Shown here piece by piece: positions 6,448-13,499 of a stretch of 13,499 nt of DNA. Both the position numbers and the translations under genes were made by a program. The notes under the pieces are model-generated. The model was not told the origin of the DNA, made no database searches, and saw nothing but the letters and a program-made list of their open reading frames with translations. Location of the stretch: the NCBI GenBank assembly GCA_016199325.1, contig JACQGW010000221.1:1-13499 (forward strand), written 5' to 3'. Position 1 is the first letter of the stretch. The number at the start of each line of letters is the position of its first letter. Origin of the DNA: Chloroflexota bacterium. Lineage in GTDB: Bacteria; Chloroflexota; Dehalococcoidia; JACQGW01.

Positions 6448-7419
6448 TCAAGCGCCGCCCGAGAGGTGCAAGACCAGGAGTTGAACCCGATGTTCATCAC
6501 TCACCCCGGGGAAGGACTGCTCCAGGAGGGCGTAGGACTCCGGTGTCAGTAAGATGGGGAGCGCCCGCTCGGTCTGGAATGCATGCACCTGCACCCCCTG
6601 TCCATGAGTCGCGGCTGCTTCGGAGATCACACGAGCCAGATTGGCGGCGCTGATCTCACCGACAATACGGCGCAATTCCCGCTCGGTGGAGGCCGCGATC
6701 CAGACCCGGATGAGTCCGTTGTCGAGTACCTCGCCCTGGACGCGAAAGAAGCACAGGTTCGGATCGTTCGGAGGTGGCACGTCAAAATACGGCTGTATCT
6801 TGGCGCCGGCGGTGGTTGTAATCGAGAAGCGTTTGTGCCCGGTGTCTTTCTCATAGACCCACAGGTTCTTGCTGCCCTTCCTGCCACCCCCAGGGACCTC
6901 TTTCCATTCTGCGAAATAGTCGTTGGGGTCAGGAGGGATCATCTCTTCTTCGAAGTACAGGAACTCGCGCAACTCCGTGTGCCAGAGCAACCACCCGGTT
7001 CGCAAATCGGGTTCCGCCCCTGGCGAGTCTTCTCTAACCTTCCTCCGCCGCTGCTCGATCAACTGGGCGTACTGGTTCAGAACCTGGGCCATCAGCTCAC
7101 TTGGATCGATGTCTGTAGAAGGAACACGAATAGAACGAGTAGCAGCAGGGTGCATCAGGCGGGTGCCACACGCATCCAGCAAGCGAGCCACCGAGGGACG
7201 GAGCATCTTGTGTTCCACGCCGAGCCCACGGTGCATGATGTCAATGTTGAGGTTGCTCCAACCGCGGCTGGGTATATCCTTCGCCGCGCAATAGACGTAC
7301 GTCCAGTCACCTTCCTCGAATTTCCTCCCCATCATGAACGCGACCCGCGTTGCGAGCAACCGGTGCGCCTCGATACGTTCGGCAGGTGTGAACGCGGGTA
7401 GTGTACGCGGTCTCTCCAC
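6448..7419 (-). CDS. Candidate restriction endonuclease partner of the upstream methyltransferase
   Basis: 323 residues; no named family recognised. It starts at GTG 7419, six bases after the methyltransferase stop, with no clear ribosome site, so coupling is likely. The N-terminal third contains NIDIMHRGLGVEHKML (~58-73): an Asp, eight residues, then E-x-K (E69, K71), fitting the PD-(D/E)xK nuclease core. WSNLNIDIM before it would be the preceding strand, and E36/D38 might add an acidic residue. A middle block (~145-215) is rich in aromatic and basic residues (WHTELREFLYFEEEM, RKGSKNLWVYEKDTG, AGAKIQPYFDVPPP) and looks like DNA-contacting or core structure. The C-terminal ~100 residues alternate strand and helix. 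The nuclease function rests on this motif plus the tight pairing with a methyltransferase. Base composition is less GC-rich than the flanks. It could instead be another methylation-linked effector. Confidence 0.55.
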   Translation of the reverse strand: MERPRTLPAFTPAERIEAHRLLATRVAFMMGRKFEEGDWTYVYCAAKDIPSRGWSNLNIDIMHRGLGVEHKMLRPSVARLLDACGTRLMHPAATRSIRVPSTDIDPSELMAQVLNQYAQLIEQRRRKVREDSPGAEPDLRTGWLLWHTELREFLYFEEEMIPPDPNDYFAEWKEVPGGGRKGSKNLWVYEKDTGHKRFSITTTAGAKIQPYFDVPPPNDPNLCFFRVQGEVLDNGLIRVWIAASTERELRRIVGEISAANLARVISEAAATHGQGVQVHAFQTERALPILLTPESYALLEQSFPGVSDEHRVQLLVLHLSGGA

Positions 7420-7425
7420 CGAATA

Positions 7426-9651
7426 TCAACTCGAAGTTGCGCGATCTGACCATCTTTTCACAATCGAGCAGAACTGATCGAAATCGATCACTTGCGTCCC
7501 CTGGAGGATGGATTGCGAAATCCACTCGCTGTAAAGACTTCGATAGTCGACCTCTTCTTCCCGGTTCACATGAAGGTAGACGGTAGTCCGTTTGGCTATG
7601 TCCGCCCTGCTCAGGAATGCGAGGATGGACTCCAGCGCCGGTTCAGCGTTCCTGGGCCGTGTCGCACGAAACGGTTCGGTAGACTTCCAGCAGTGGAGCA
7701 CCAGGTCATAGCCGGCCGTGTTCTGGCTCACGAACTGCTTGAAGGTGCCATGCTGCTTGTCGAAGCTGTTCGCCTGCCGGATCTCGAACCCAGCATCGGT
7801 GATTGCGGCCTTCAGTGCGTCCCAGACCTCTCGGGAAGAGTTCATGAAGACCAGAAGCATCCAGTGACCTGGTCGGAGAACGCGATAGCACTCCCTGAGA
7901 GATTCGGTCATCAACCGGCGGTACTCGCGGACACCCTTGTGTTGGACCTTGTTGATGATCGCCTCGTCATGAGGGTCTGTGAACTCGCCAAGCCAGGCTT
8001 CCCAGAGGTAGTTCATTTCGCTGTAATTGATATTGGCCCCGAACGGCGGATCGGTGAAGATCAGATCGATGGAGTTGTCCGGCAGGTAGTCGAGTGACGT
8101 AGCAGAGTTGCGCACCACGACCGCATGCCCGCGATACTGTGCCGCTGTCGCCTCCAAATGATCTTGAATTGCCCTGGCTTTGCGTGCAAACGTCACAAAA
8201 ACGTTCGCCTCATTGAAGATAAAGGGTACATTGAAGCGCGCTGTGTTACCACTCCCACCCCAGAATCTGAATTCAGACAAACGAGTGACTCGCTGGTACA
8301 GAGATGTGAAGGCGAACGCGAGATGCGCTGCCAACTCCGAATCTTCGATCCGATGGATTGCCTGCCAGAGGTGGCTCAGCGCGGCCAGGTTGCGCGGTGT
8401 GTAGAACCGGGCCACACTATCAATCTCGTGGTTCTTCGGCTGCCGCAGATTGACGCCGTCGGGCAGCCGGTGCTGGGGATAGAACCCCGGAGCCAGCAGA
8501 GGCGCCTGTTCGAGAACTCGCATGCGTTCGAGATCGCGATCGTCTGGAGGATGGGTTACTTCCTGCTGCCGAGAGCCGCAGCACTGGTAGCCGACGAGCA
8601 CCGGCTCAGCCTGCGTCCGCCGCAGGCGTGACTTGACGAGAAGCCGCCTGCACGCCGGACAAGGAAACTCGCTCAGGATCTTGTGCTCGCGAACCCGACG
8701 TCCATATCGCCGGCAGTAGTCCCAGAGCAGAAACTCGTGTCCACAGGAATAGCAGAGGACCCGGTACGACCACACGGTGTAGAGAAGCTCAGTAGACTTG
8801 CCGCACTCGCGACAAGTCGTCGTATACAGAGTTGCCCGGAGATCGCGTAATTCATCCAGGACAGCTTTCACGCCTGCGTCAAAAAGGGTGGGGTCAACGA
8901 ACGATACAAACCTGTTGGCGATAAAACAAGCTGCCGGTGAGAGCTCATTCAGAATGCAGTCGTAGCCGATCGCCCGACAGGCGACGCCGGTCATCCCACT
9001 ACCAGCGAATGGATCGAGCACGAGCCCCCCTGTCGGGAGGTAGTGCCGGAGGAGTTCTGCAATACCCTGTGGAGGAACCTTGGTGTGGTAGGTATGGGCA
9101 TCGTATGCATAGGTATTCTTGCCGGCCGACATTACGGCCGCCAACGGCTGCTCTCTGGTCGTCGCAGCGATTCCATGCTCCTCTAGCATCCGGGCGAGCG
9201 ACTCCGGGCCGCCACCGAGGAAACCTCGCCCGTTCATCAGCCGGCTGAGAATGGGCGGGAAGGCGATCGGAGAGAGGACGACGTTGGGCAATAGGTGTTG
9301 AAAAAGCGGCAGACTGGTGAGACGTTGGCGAATACCGCGCGAGGAAAACGCATCCGCCTTTTCGTCTGACACGAACGCGGCCTGAGGCGCTCCACTTGCG
9401 TGAACTCTGCGGTGGACATCCTTGATTCGTTCGATCTGGGCTGGGCTGGGAGTGCTAGCGCCGCGCTCCCAGCGGCTGACGGAAACGAGCGATACTCCAA
9501 GGAGTTTGGCCAGGTGCTCCGGTGTCATCTGTGCCTTGGAGCGAATCTCAGAAAGCACGGTCGCGATGTCCGTTTCCGTTCCCTGCTGTGCCCCTTCGTT
9601 GAGCAAGCCACCAGGCGACATTCTTGGCGTGATGGTTCGCGTCCTTGCCAT
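7426..9651 (-). CDS. DNA methyltransferase with N-terminal helix-turn-helix and cysteine-cluster insert
   Basis: 741 residues from ATG 9651. Residues ~26-82 form an XRE-type helix-turn-helix (MTPEHLAKLLGVSLVSVSRWERG). A motif-X-like segment (TYHTKVPPQGIAELLRHYLP, ~187-206) precedes the AdoMet-binding motif I, LVLDPFAGSGMTG (~210-222). The catalytic motif IV is LIFTDPPFGANINY (~530-543), of the kind found in amino-methyltransferases (N6-adenine or N4-cytosine). Between them lies a ~300-residue insert with C280/C283...C300/C303, C331/C334 and C357/C358, a likely pair of zinc ribbons and probable target-recognition region. The order X-I-insert-IV resembles the alpha-type arrangement, and the zinc insert recalls DUF1156-like methylases. 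LHCWKS (~652-657) and a further ~80 residues end the protein. It should protect host DNA, and the helix-turn-helix may repress its own promoter. GC content is lower than in the flanking genes, which suggests transfer. Confidence 0.85.
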   Translation of the reverse strand: MARTRTITPRMSPGGLLNEGAQQGTETDIATVLSEIRSKAQMTPEHLAKLLGVSLVSVSRWERGASTPSPAQIERIKDVHRRVHASGAPQAAFVSDEKADAFSSRGIRQRLTSLPLFQHLLPNVVLSPIAFPPILSRLMNGRGFLGGGPESLARMLEEHGIAATTREQPLAAVMSAGKNTYAYDAHTYHTKVPPQGIAELLRHYLPTGGLVLDPFAGSGMTGVACRAIGYDCILNELSPAACFIANRFVSFVDPTLFDAGVKAVLDELRDLRATLYTTTCRECGKSTELLYTVWSYRVLCYSCGHEFLLWDYCRRYGRRVREHKILSEFPCPACRRLLVKSRLRRTQAEPVLVGYQCCGSRQQEVTHPPDDRDLERMRVLEQAPLLAPGFYPQHRLPDGVNLRQPKNHEIDSVARFYTPRNLAALSHLWQAIHRIEDSELAAHLAFAFTSLYQRVTRLSEFRFWGGSGNTARFNVPFIFNEANVFVTFARKARAIQDHLEATAAQYRGHAVVVRNSATSLDYLPDNSIDLIFTDPPFGANINYSEMNYLWEAWLGEFTDPHDEAIINKVQHKGVREYRRLMTESLRECYRVLRPGHWMLLVFMNSSREVWDALKAAITDAGFEIRQANSFDKQHGTFKQFVSQNTAGYDLVLHCWKSTEPFRATRPRNAEPALESILAFLSRADIAKRTTVYLHVNREEEVDYRSLYSEWISQSILQGTQVIDFDQFCSIVKRWSDRATSS

Positions 9652-9710
9652 CCTGGCGGTTCACCCTTCCCGCACGCTGCGATTTCCCGCGGTGCCGCGC
9701 GGCTGTCCGC

Positions 9711-9740
9711 TTGCTTCTCGGAGACAGACAGCCGTATAAT
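9711..9740 (+). promoter_or_regulatory. Sigma-70-type promoter for the tldD-tldE-HEAT operon
   Basis: TTGCTT (9711-9716) and a perfect TATAAT (9735-9740) are 18 bases apart, so transcription should begin near 9747, about 73 bases before the tldD ATG. The surrounding AT-rich island (9733-9752) also lies ~85 bases upstream of the divergent methyltransferase. An imperfect dyad, CGTATAATACACCATATAACG (10 of 20 mirrored positions pair), covers the -10 box and could be an operator. No good -35 was found for the minus strand. Confidence 0.65.
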
Positions 9741-9819
9741 ACACCATATAACGTCGAGGAGGCGAGTACGGCTTCCCCTGTCGCACCGACGCGACAGTTC
9801 CCCGCCGTGCGAAACTGGT

Positions 9820-11184
9820 ATGGAGCTCCGTGATCAGATCGTCGACGCCCTCCGCGGCCACGACGCCGACTACGTCGAGATTCGGGTGGAGGAGGGGCGA
9901 GCAACGCGGATCGCCTATCGGGGGCGAGACCTGGACGACTTCGGCATCAGCCGGGGGATCGGCGGCAACGTGCGCGCCCTGGTCCGCGGCGGCTGGGGAT
10001 TCGTCAGCTTCAACGACCTGGCCGGCCTGCGCGCGCGCGTGGCGCTGGCCGTTCGTCAGGCCCGTGTCGCCGCCCAGAGCGAAAGCCATCTGGCGGCCGT
10101 CGAGCCGGTCGCCGACGTCGTGCCTGCCCGAACGGCACGGGATCCCGACGGCATCCCGCTTGCCGACAAGAAGCAGTTGCTCGACGAGTACAACGAGGTC
10201 ATCTGGTCGACCCCGCACATCCAGACCTCGTCCATCAGCTATGGCGACAGCCATCGCCGGTTCATCCTGGCGACCAGCGATGGGACCTACGTCGAGCAGC
10301 AGAAGGTCGACCTGGCGGCCAGGCTGAGTGCGGTCGCCCGCCGGAACGGCGAGGTTCAGCAGTCCGGGCTCTCGCTCGGCTCCAACGGCGATTTCGGCCT
10401 CATCGAGGGCATCCACGACCGGGTCAGGCAGATAGCCGAGCGCGCCGTCCGGCTGCTCGACGCCCGCCCTGCTAAGGGCGGCGAGTACACCGTCATCTGC
10501 GACCCGGTCCTGACCGGCGTCTTCGCCCATGAAGCGTTCGGCCACCTCTCAGAGGCCGACCACCTCTACGAGAACGACCGCATGCGCGAGCTCATGCTGC
10601 TGGGCAAACGGTTCGGCCGGCCCCACCTGAGCATCTCGGACGACCCGACCCTGCCCGGTCTGCGGGGCAGCTACCAGTACGACGACGAGGGTGTGCCGGC
10701 GCGCAAGAACCCGTTGATCCACGATGGGGTGCTCGTCGGTCGGCTGCACTCCCGGGAGACGGCCGGCAAGATGGGCGAGCCGACGACCGGCAACGCCCGA
10801 GCGATCAACTACCGCTTTCCGCCCATCGTCCGCATGACCAACACCTTCATCGAGCCGGGCACGGCCACGCTGGCCGACATGCTGGCCGGCGTCCGGGAGG
10901 GTATCTACGCCAAAGAGTGGTACGGCGGCCAGACGAGCATGGAGATGTTTACCTTCTCGGCCGGCGAGGCGTACCTGATCCGGAATGGCGAGATCGCCGA
11001 GATGCTCCGCGGGGTCGTTCTGACCGGCAACCTGTTTGAGACGCTCGATAACATCGACATGGTCGGGAGCGACCTCCAGTTCAACCAGGGCGGCGGCTGT
11101 GGCAAGGGCGGGCAGTACCCCTTGCCGGTAGCGACCGGCGGGCCGCACATCCGGATTCAGCGCTGTGTCGTCGGAGGACGCTGA
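9820..11184 (+). CDS. tldD: TldD-type metalloprotease subunit
   Basis: 454 residues, close to the usual ~450-480. TldD is the zinc-bearing subunit of the TldD/TldE protease, which cleaves unfolded peptides, including leader peptides of some ribosomal natural products such as microcin B17. The signature HEAFGH (HExxxH, residues ~237-242) is intact and followed by SEADHLYEND. RLHSRETAGKMGEPTTGNARA (~308-328) and the C-terminal GGCGKGGQYPLPVATGGPHIRI region (Cys ~427) are also typical. The N-terminal half has the beta-rich IRVEEGRATRIAYRGRDL and SRGIGGNVRAL elements. ATG 9820 gives the normal N-terminus (MELRDQIVDAL), although no ribosome site is visible; a strong GAGGAGG sits 57 bases upstream at 9756-9762 without a nearby start codon. 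The stop overlaps the tldE start. Confidence 0.95.
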   Translation: MELRDQIVDALRGHDADYVEIRVEEGRATRIAYRGRDLDDFGISRGIGGNVRALVRGGWGFVSFNDLAGLRARVALAVRQARVAAQSESHLAAVEPVADVVPARTARDPDGIPLADKKQLLDEYNEVIWSTPHIQTSSISYGDSHRRFILATSDGTYVEQQKVDLAARLSAVARRNGEVQQSGLSLGSNGDFGLIEGIHDRVRQIAERAVRLLDARPAKGGEYTVICDPVLTGVFAHEAFGHLSEADHLYENDRMRELMLLGKRFGRPHLSISDDPTLPGLRGSYQYDDEGVPARKNPLIHDGVLVGRLHSRETAGKMGEPTTGNARAINYRFPPIVRMTNTFIEPGTATLADMLAGVREGIYAKEWYGGQTSMEMFTFSAGEAYLIRNGEIAEMLRGVVLTGNLFETLDNIDMVGSDLQFNQGGGCGKGGQYPLPVATGGPHIRIQRCVVGGR

Positions 11185-12491
11185 TGTACGAAGCCGTGCT
11201 CGAACGGGCCACCCGTGTTGCAGAACAGGCCGAGCTGTTCGTCGTTCGCAGTGAGGAGACGCCGGTCGACTTCGAGGCGAACCGCTTGAAGCGGATGGAG
11301 ACCAGCGAGAGCAGCGGGGTCGCGCTCCGGATCGTCAAGGACGGCCGGGTCGGGCTGGCGGCGACGACCGACCTCGCCAGGCTCGACACCCTGCTCGACG
11401 ACGCGCTGGCGACGGCTGCCTTCGGCCCGACAGCCCACTTCGATCTGCCTGGCCCGCAATCGTTCCCAGACGTGTCCGTGTACGACCCGGCCGTCGAGCA
11501 GTTGCCCGTCGAGCGGCTCGTCGAGATCGGCGAAGAGCTGATCGATCTGCTGAGAGAGCACACGCCGGAGATCCAGTGCGAAGTCGGTCTCAGCAAGCAG
11601 GTGGCACGCGTCGATCTGCTGAACAACCGCGGCCTCCAGGCGAGCTTCGCCAAGTCGATCGTCGGCGTCAGCCTCATGGGGCTGCTGGTCCGGGGAACCG
11701 ACATGCTCTACGTCGGCGAGAGCGCCGTCGCCTGCCGGCCCATCGAGGACTATCGCCGGCTGGTCGACACGGCATGCCGCCAGATCGAGATGGCGAAGCG
11801 AAACGTCACCCCCCCGACTCGGCCGCTGCCGATCGTCTTCACGCCGCGCGGCGTGGCCTCGGTCTTCGTCATGCCGCTGGCGACGGCCCTGAACGGCCGG
11901 ACGGTCTATCAAGGCGCCTCGCCGCTGGGGAACCGGCGCGGCGAGCTCGTCTTCGACGAGCAGATCTCGCTCTGGGACGACGGCAGCCTGCCGTTGCGGC
12001 CGGCCAGCGGGCCGTTTGACGAAGAGGGCATCCCGACCCGCCGCACGACACTCATCGATCGCGGCGTGGTCCAGGCGTTCGTCTACGACCTGCAAACGGC
12101 CGGTCTGGCGGGAACGACCAGCACCGGCAACGGCGAGCGGAGCCTGGACACCCTGCCCCATCCGTCGACGAGCACGCTCGTTCTGGGCACCGGCGACGGC
12201 AGCTTCGACGAGATGGTCCGTGATATGCGGCAGGGGCTCATCGTCGAGCACCTGATCGGCGCGGCCATGGGGAACGTGCTCGGCGGGGAGTTTGGCGGGA
12301 ACGTGCTGCTCGGGTATCTGGTCGAGAACGGCGAGGTCGTCGGGCGGGTCAAGAACACGATGATTGCCGGCAACGTCTACGAGGTGCTGAAGAACGTCAT
12401 CGCCGTCGGCCGCGAGGCGCAGTGGGTCGGCGGCTCGCTCTCCACCCCCCATCTGTACGTTGGGTCCGTCGGCGTTGCCAGCAAGGAGTAA
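11184..12491 (+). CDS. tldE: TldE/PmbA-type subunit of the TldD/TldE protease
   Basis: 435 residues. ATG 11184 shares its A with the tldD TGA and has GGAGG at 11173-11177 six bases upstream. TldE (PmbA) is the non-metal partner that forms a heterodimer with TldD and shapes the substrate channel. The fold matches TldD: FEANRLKRMETSESSGVALRIVKDGRVGLAA (~30-60) at the N-terminus, then EEGIPTRRTTLIDRGVVQAFVYDL (~280-303) and TTSTGNGERS (~311-320). RVKNTMIAGNVYEVLKNV (~388-405) lies near the C-terminus. As expected, the HExxxH motif is absent; its place holds PRGVASVFVMPLATAL (~221-236). The position directly behind tldD supports co-translation of the two subunits. The natural substrate is not evident, and no RiPP precursor or cyclase gene lies in the window. 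Confidence 0.94.
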   Translation: MYEAVLERATRVAEQAELFVVRSEETPVDFEANRLKRMETSESSGVALRIVKDGRVGLAATTDLARLDTLLDDALATAAFGPTAHFDLPGPQSFPDVSVYDPAVEQLPVERLVEIGEELIDLLREHTPEIQCEVGLSKQVARVDLLNNRGLQASFAKSIVGVSLMGLLVRGTDMLYVGESAVACRPIEDYRRLVDTACRQIEMAKRNVTPPTRPLPIVFTPRGVASVFVMPLATALNGRTVYQGASPLGNRRGELVFDEQISLWDDGSLPLRPASGPFDEEGIPTRRTTLIDRGVVQAFVYDLQTAGLAGTTSTGNGERSLDTLPHPSTSTLVLGTGDGSFDEMVRDMRQGLIVEHLIGAAMGNVLGGEFGGNVLLGYLVENGEVVGRVKNTMIAGNVYEVLKNVIAVGREAQWVGGSLSTPHLYVGSVGVASKE

Positions 12492-12493
12492 CC

Positions 12494-13417
12494 ATGTCCC
12501 TGGAACAATTGCTTGCGCAGCTCGGCAGCGCCGAGCAGATGCCGACGAACGTGCAGTTGGCCGCGTTGTCCGGAATTCTGCCGGAGGACCTGGCGATGCT
12601 GCGAGATAGGTGGTTGAGCGTCGACGTCGGCCGGCGCCGGCAGCTCTGCCGGCGCCTGGCTGACCTGGCCGAGGAGAGTGTCGAGCTGGATTTCGAGGAG
12701 ATCTTCAAGCTCTCGCTCCACGACGAAGATCCCGAGGTCCGCGTCTGCGCCATCGAGGGGCTCTGGGAGTGTGAGGACCGCACGCTCATCCCGCCGCTGG
12801 TGAGCCTGCTGCGGACCGACGGTGACAGCAGCGTGCGAGCTGCGGCGGCCCAGAAGCTCGGCCAGTTCGCGTACCGGGCCGAGGTCAACGCGCTGCGTCC
12901 TCGCGACGCCGCGCGCGTCCGCACCGCGCTCCTGGAGGTTATCGACGACGCCGATGAGTCCGTCCTGGTGCGCCGGCGAGCCATCGAGGCCATCAGCGCC
13001 CAGAGCGACCCCCGCATTCAGGCGATCATCGAGGAGGCGTATCAGAGCGACGATCCCGGCATGCGGGCGAGCGCGCTGTTCGGGATGGGGCGCAACTGCG
13101 ATAGCCGCTGGCTGCCCATCTTGATCCGGGAGCTCGAAAACCCGGGCGCCGAGATGCGCTTCGAAGCGGCCAACGCCCTGGGCGAGATGGAGGACCAGCG
13201 CGCCGTCCTCCACCTGATCCCACTGCTGGAGGACATCGACGGCCAGGTGCAGCTCGCCGCCGTCAACGCCCTGGGGCGCATCGGCGGACGGACGGCCAAG
13301 CAGGCGCTCCGCCGTTGTCTGCGGGGCGGCGACGACCGACTCAGCCAGGCCGCCCGAACCGCCCTCGACGAGCTCGAGTTCAGCGAGGACCCCCTCACCT
13401 TCAGCCTGACCGATTAG
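12494..13417 (+). CDS. HEAT-repeat protein
   Basis: 307 residues. ATG 12494 is two bases after the tldE stop, with AAGGAG (12483-12488) five bases upstream inside the tldE tail. After a non-repeat N-terminal region (~1-62, MSLEQLLAQLGSAEQMP) come about seven helical HEAT repeats of ~30-35 residues (~66-96, 97-130, 141-172, 174-203, 205-234, 236-265, 267-296). Typical turns are DEDPEVRVCAIEGLWE, DSSVRAAAAQKLGQF, GAEMRFEAANALGEM and GQVQLAAVNALGRIG. The Asp-x-x-x-Val-Arg pattern and Ala-x-x-Ala-Leu-Gly ends are standard. HEAT solenoids bind other proteins or nucleic acids and have no activity of their own. Tight linkage to tldD/tldE suggests a helper or adaptor for that complex, or simply co-expression. 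No signal peptide or membrane helix is visible. Confidence 0.88.
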   Translation: MSLEQLLAQLGSAEQMPTNVQLAALSGILPEDLAMLRDRWLSVDVGRRRQLCRRLADLAEESVELDFEEIFKLSLHDEDPEVRVCAIEGLWECEDRTLIPPLVSLLRTDGDSSVRAAAAQKLGQFAYRAEVNALRPRDAARVRTALLEVIDDADESVLVRRRAIEAISAQSDPRIQAIIEEAYQSDDPGMRASALFGMGRNCDSRWLPILIRELENPGAEMRFEAANALGEMEDQRAVLHLIPLLEDIDGQVQLAAVNALGRIGGRTAKQALRRCLRGGDDRLSQAARTALDELEFSEDPLTFSLTD

Positions 13418-13427
13418 CCGAACGAAC

Positions 13428-13453
13428 CGCCAAGACGCCAAGATCGCCAGGGA
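13428..13453. repeat. Short tandem repeat CGCCAAGA, three degenerate units
   Basis: CGCCAAGA, CGCCAAGAT and CGCCAGGGA follow each other shortly after the HEAT gene stop. Such CGCCAAGA runs are known as scattered intergenic repeats in many high-GC genomes. An ATG at 13461 with AGGGA seven to eight bases upstream opens a frame of 13 codons to the window end; it may start another gene, but there is too little sequence to tell. Confidence 0.55.
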
Positions 13454-13499
13454 CGGCGCTATGGGCCTCCCACTGAGCCGCGACTGGAAGCGTGGGAAC

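Noticed and set aside
6583..7401. 272-codon plus-strand frame over the putative endonuclease
   Set aside because: No ribosome site, motif or neighbour support; the minus-strand frame is longer and coupled to the methyltransferase.
9400..9819. Long open frame upstream of tldD
   Set aside because: It is antisense to the methyltransferase N-terminus, and homologous TldD sequence begins only at 9820.
9652..9820. Minus-strand promoter for the methyltransferase
   Set aside because: TATTAT (9741-9736) is a possible -10, but no -35 hexamer is found at 15-19 bases; not called as a feature.
11157..12452. 431-codon open frame on the minus strand
   Set aside because: It is antisense to tldE and shows no family features; long antisense frames are common in high-GC DNA.
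12422..12493. Upstream N-terminal extension of the HEAT protein
   Set aside because: It lies inside the tldE coding region, and ATG 12494 has a well-placed AAGGAG.
13461..13499. Start of a further gene at the right edge
   Set aside because: Only 13 codons are visible, and the apparent ribosome site is part of the CGCCAAGA repeat.

Overview
The window is a dense, high-GC bacterial chromosome segment. The base composition, a Ycf45/SpoIIIAA-like R3H ATPase next to thymidylate kinase, a tldD-tldE pair and the intergenic heptamer repeats fit a Chloroflexota-type genome (Sphaerobacter or Thermomicrobia relatives). That placement is inference; no rRNA or other definitive marker is present.

Layout. 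At 2-1407 (+) lie the 3' part of a membrane-anchored J-domain protein and a Maf nucleotide pyrophosphatase, overlapping by 4 bases. A long imperfect hairpin built from 7-base units follows, then a good sigma-70-type promoter and a divergent GNAT-like protein (1615-2553, +). A second heptamer hairpin separates that gene from an R3H/AAA ATPase (2647-4191, +), thymidylate kinase (4188-4880, +) and a small unknown protein (4914-5222, +). The small protein's 3' end overlaps the 3' end of a convergent REC/HD-GYP gene (5126-6271, -).

The region 6448-9651 (-) is a two-gene cassette with visibly lower GC: 29 of 60 bases at 7501-7560 against 42 of 60 at 11461-11520. Its first gene is a 741-residue DNA methyltransferase carrying an N-terminal helix-turn-helix and an internal cysteine-cluster insert. 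The second, 6 bases downstream, is a 323-residue protein with a candidate PD-(D/E)xK site. I read this as an acquired restriction-modification system whose methyltransferase may regulate its own promoter. It is the most interesting part of the window.

The region 9820-13417 (+) is a tight operon of tldD, tldE and a HEAT-repeat protein, with overlaps or gaps of 1-2 bases and a clear promoter at 9711-9740. The window ends in a third short tandem repeat (CGCCAAGA units) and possibly the first codons of another gene.

Working together: TldD and TldE should form one metalloprotease, with the HEAT protein as a co-expressed partner of unknown role. The methyltransferase and putative nuclease should form one defence unit. 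Tmk (dTTP supply) and Maf (removal of aberrant nucleotides) are ordinary nucleotide-metabolism genes. HD-GYP implies cyclic-di-nucleotide signalling in this organism.
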